From: Planctomycetota bacterium
GTDB taxonomy: Bacteria; Planctomycetota; Phycisphaerae; UBA1845; PWPN01
Length of the DNA stretch: 5,287 bases
Direction of reading: 5' to 3'
Assembly (NCBI GenBank): GCA_020346805.1
Contig: CP070790.1
Location: 3,731,062-3,736,348 of the forward strand
Shown here piece after piece: positions 4,546 through 5,287 of the stretch. The notes under the pieces were generated by a model. It did not search any database and was not told the origin of the DNA. It saw only the letters and a program-made list of their open reading frames with translations. Numbering within the stretch: position 1 is the stretch's first letter; the number at the start of each line of letters is the position of its first letter. Position numbers and translations under genes: made by a program.

Positions 4546-5287
4546 ATGAATCCACTTACTGTTTTGTCCGCTGACGAGATAAAATCAATTCACGAATCTT
4601 CATTGGCCGTCCTTCGCGAGGTCGGAGTGGAGCTTCCTCACCCGGAGGTGCTCAAGATCCTGGCCGACGCCGGCGCCCAGGTCGATTTCGACAAGAACGT
4701 GGCCCGCCTGCCGGAGCGGATGGTTGAAGATGCCCTGCAAAAGTGCGGCAAAAAATACATCGTCTACGGCCGGGACCGCACCAGGTCTGCCCGCTTCGGC
4801 TACGGCGATTTCGTCCTGGTGTCGACCGCCGGCCAATATTCCTGGGTCGATGAAGACGGCGGGACTCGGCGCGACGCCAGCAAAGAGGATCTGACCAAGG
4901 CCATCGTAGTCAACGATGCCTTGGAGAACATCAACATCGTGGGGGGTATGGCCATGCCTTACGACGTACCCACCGCCGTCCGCGACGTTTACACCGCTGC
5001 CGAGCTGGTCAAAGGTACGGCCAAACCATTTCACCTCTGGGTGGCCAACGGCACATCGCTGCCCTACATCCTGGAGATTTTGGAAACGGCGGCCGGCGGC
5101 AAAGACGAACACCACCGTCATCCCATGATTACCGCCTTCGTCGAGCCTATCAGTCCGCTGCGCTTTCCGCGCACCGGCCTGGAAATTCTTTTGGGTTGTG
5201 CTGCAGAAGGTCTGCCGGTAGGTTTTGGACCCATGGCCCAGAGCGGGGCGTCGGCACCCGTAACCTTGGCTGGCACTCTGGTGGTTG
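4546..5287 (+). CDS. Trimethylamine methyltransferase (MttB) family protein, N-terminal part (3' end outside window)
   Basis: An uninterrupted frame of 247 codons runs from the ATG at 4546 to the window edge, about half of a typical MttB protein of roughly 490 residues. The opening LSADEIKSIHESSLAVLREVGVEL, the following 'LADAGAQVD' and the LPERMVEDAL helix are typical of the family. So are EPISPL (200-205) and the glycine-rich GPMAQSGASAPVTLAGT stretch (228-244). These proteins are TIM-barrel methyltransferases that move a methyl group from trimethylamine, glycine betaine or similar amines to a cobalamin-binding corrinoid protein. The in-frame UAG (pyrrolysine) that marks true MttB would lie near residue 330, outside the window, so substrate class is open; most homologues lack it. 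A second in-frame ATG lies at 4537, but the TTGGAA just upstream suits 4546 better (9-nt spacing). GC content and C-ending codons are higher than in the upstream spacer, as expected for coding DNA. Confidence 0.9.
   Translation, partial: MNPLTVLSADEIKSIHESSLAVLREVGVELPHPEVLKILADAGAQVDFDKNVARLPERMVEDALQKCGKKYIVYGRDRTRSARFGYGDFVLVSTAGQYSWVDEDGGTRRDASKEDLTKAIVVNDALENINIVGGMAMPYDVPTAVRDVYTAAELVKGTAKPFHLWVANGTSLPYILEILETAAGGKDEHHRHPMITAFVEPISPLRFPRTGLEILLGCAAEGLPVGFGPMAQSGASAPVTLAGTLVV

Noticed and set aside
4600..5121. A 173-codon open frame on the minus strand
   Set aside because: It is antisense to the MttB-family gene, whose plus-strand translation carries clear family motifs. The minus frame is a by-product of GC-rich codons.

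Overview
The window looks like chromosomal DNA of a free-living bacterium with moderate GC content. Several genes have recognisable Shine-Dalgarno sequences (GAGG, GGAG, AAAGGA). The family mix is a Gfo/Idh/MocA oxidoreductase tail, a divergent DapA-like aldolase paired with an atypical NAD-dependent epimerase, a cysteine-free HesB/IscA-like protein, a small nitroreductase and an MttB-family methyltransferase. This mix is reminiscent of Planctomycetota and related uncultured anaerobes. That placement rests on remembered family distribution and is low confidence. I see no rRNA, tRNA, CRISPR array, insertion sequence, integrase or phage gene.

Layout. 1-351 (+) is the C-terminal end of a Gfo/Idh/MocA sugar-type oxidoreductase. 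It converges on a two-gene minus-strand operon: an extended-SDR epimerase/dehydratase (1531-2580) followed 19 nt later by a DapA/NanA-superfamily protein (432-1511). Upstream of that operon is a 356-nt gap (2581-2936) rich in inverted repeats, then a minus-strand HesB/IscA-like gene (2937-3200). A 366-nt divergent spacer (3201-3566) separates it from a plus-strand nitroreductase (3567-4148). After a 397-nt spacer, an MttB-family gene starts at 4546 (+) and runs off the window.

How the genes fit together. The epimerase and DapA-like genes are almost certainly co-transcribed, and with the nearby Gfo/Idh/MocA gene they suggest catabolism or modification of a sugar or sugar acid; the substrate cannot be read from the sequence. 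The HesB-like protein, nitroreductase and MttB homologue appear to be separate transcription units. MttB-family proteins transfer methyl groups from quaternary or tertiary amines to a corrinoid protein, but no corrinoid partner is visible here.

The most unusual material is non-coding. At 2776-2852 an 18/19-bp inverted repeat shares an arm with a smaller terminator-like hairpin, so the two structures exclude each other. A second strong hairpin lies in the probable leader of the epimerase operon. A near-perfect dyad sits just upstream of the HesB-like gene, and a 13-nt direct repeat in the MttB leader duplicates the start-codon context. Among the proteins, the epimerase lacks the SDR lysine, the DapA homologue keeps the Tyr/Lys pair without the DHDPS arginine, and the IscA homologue has no cysteine. 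None of this amounts to a demonstrable new system.
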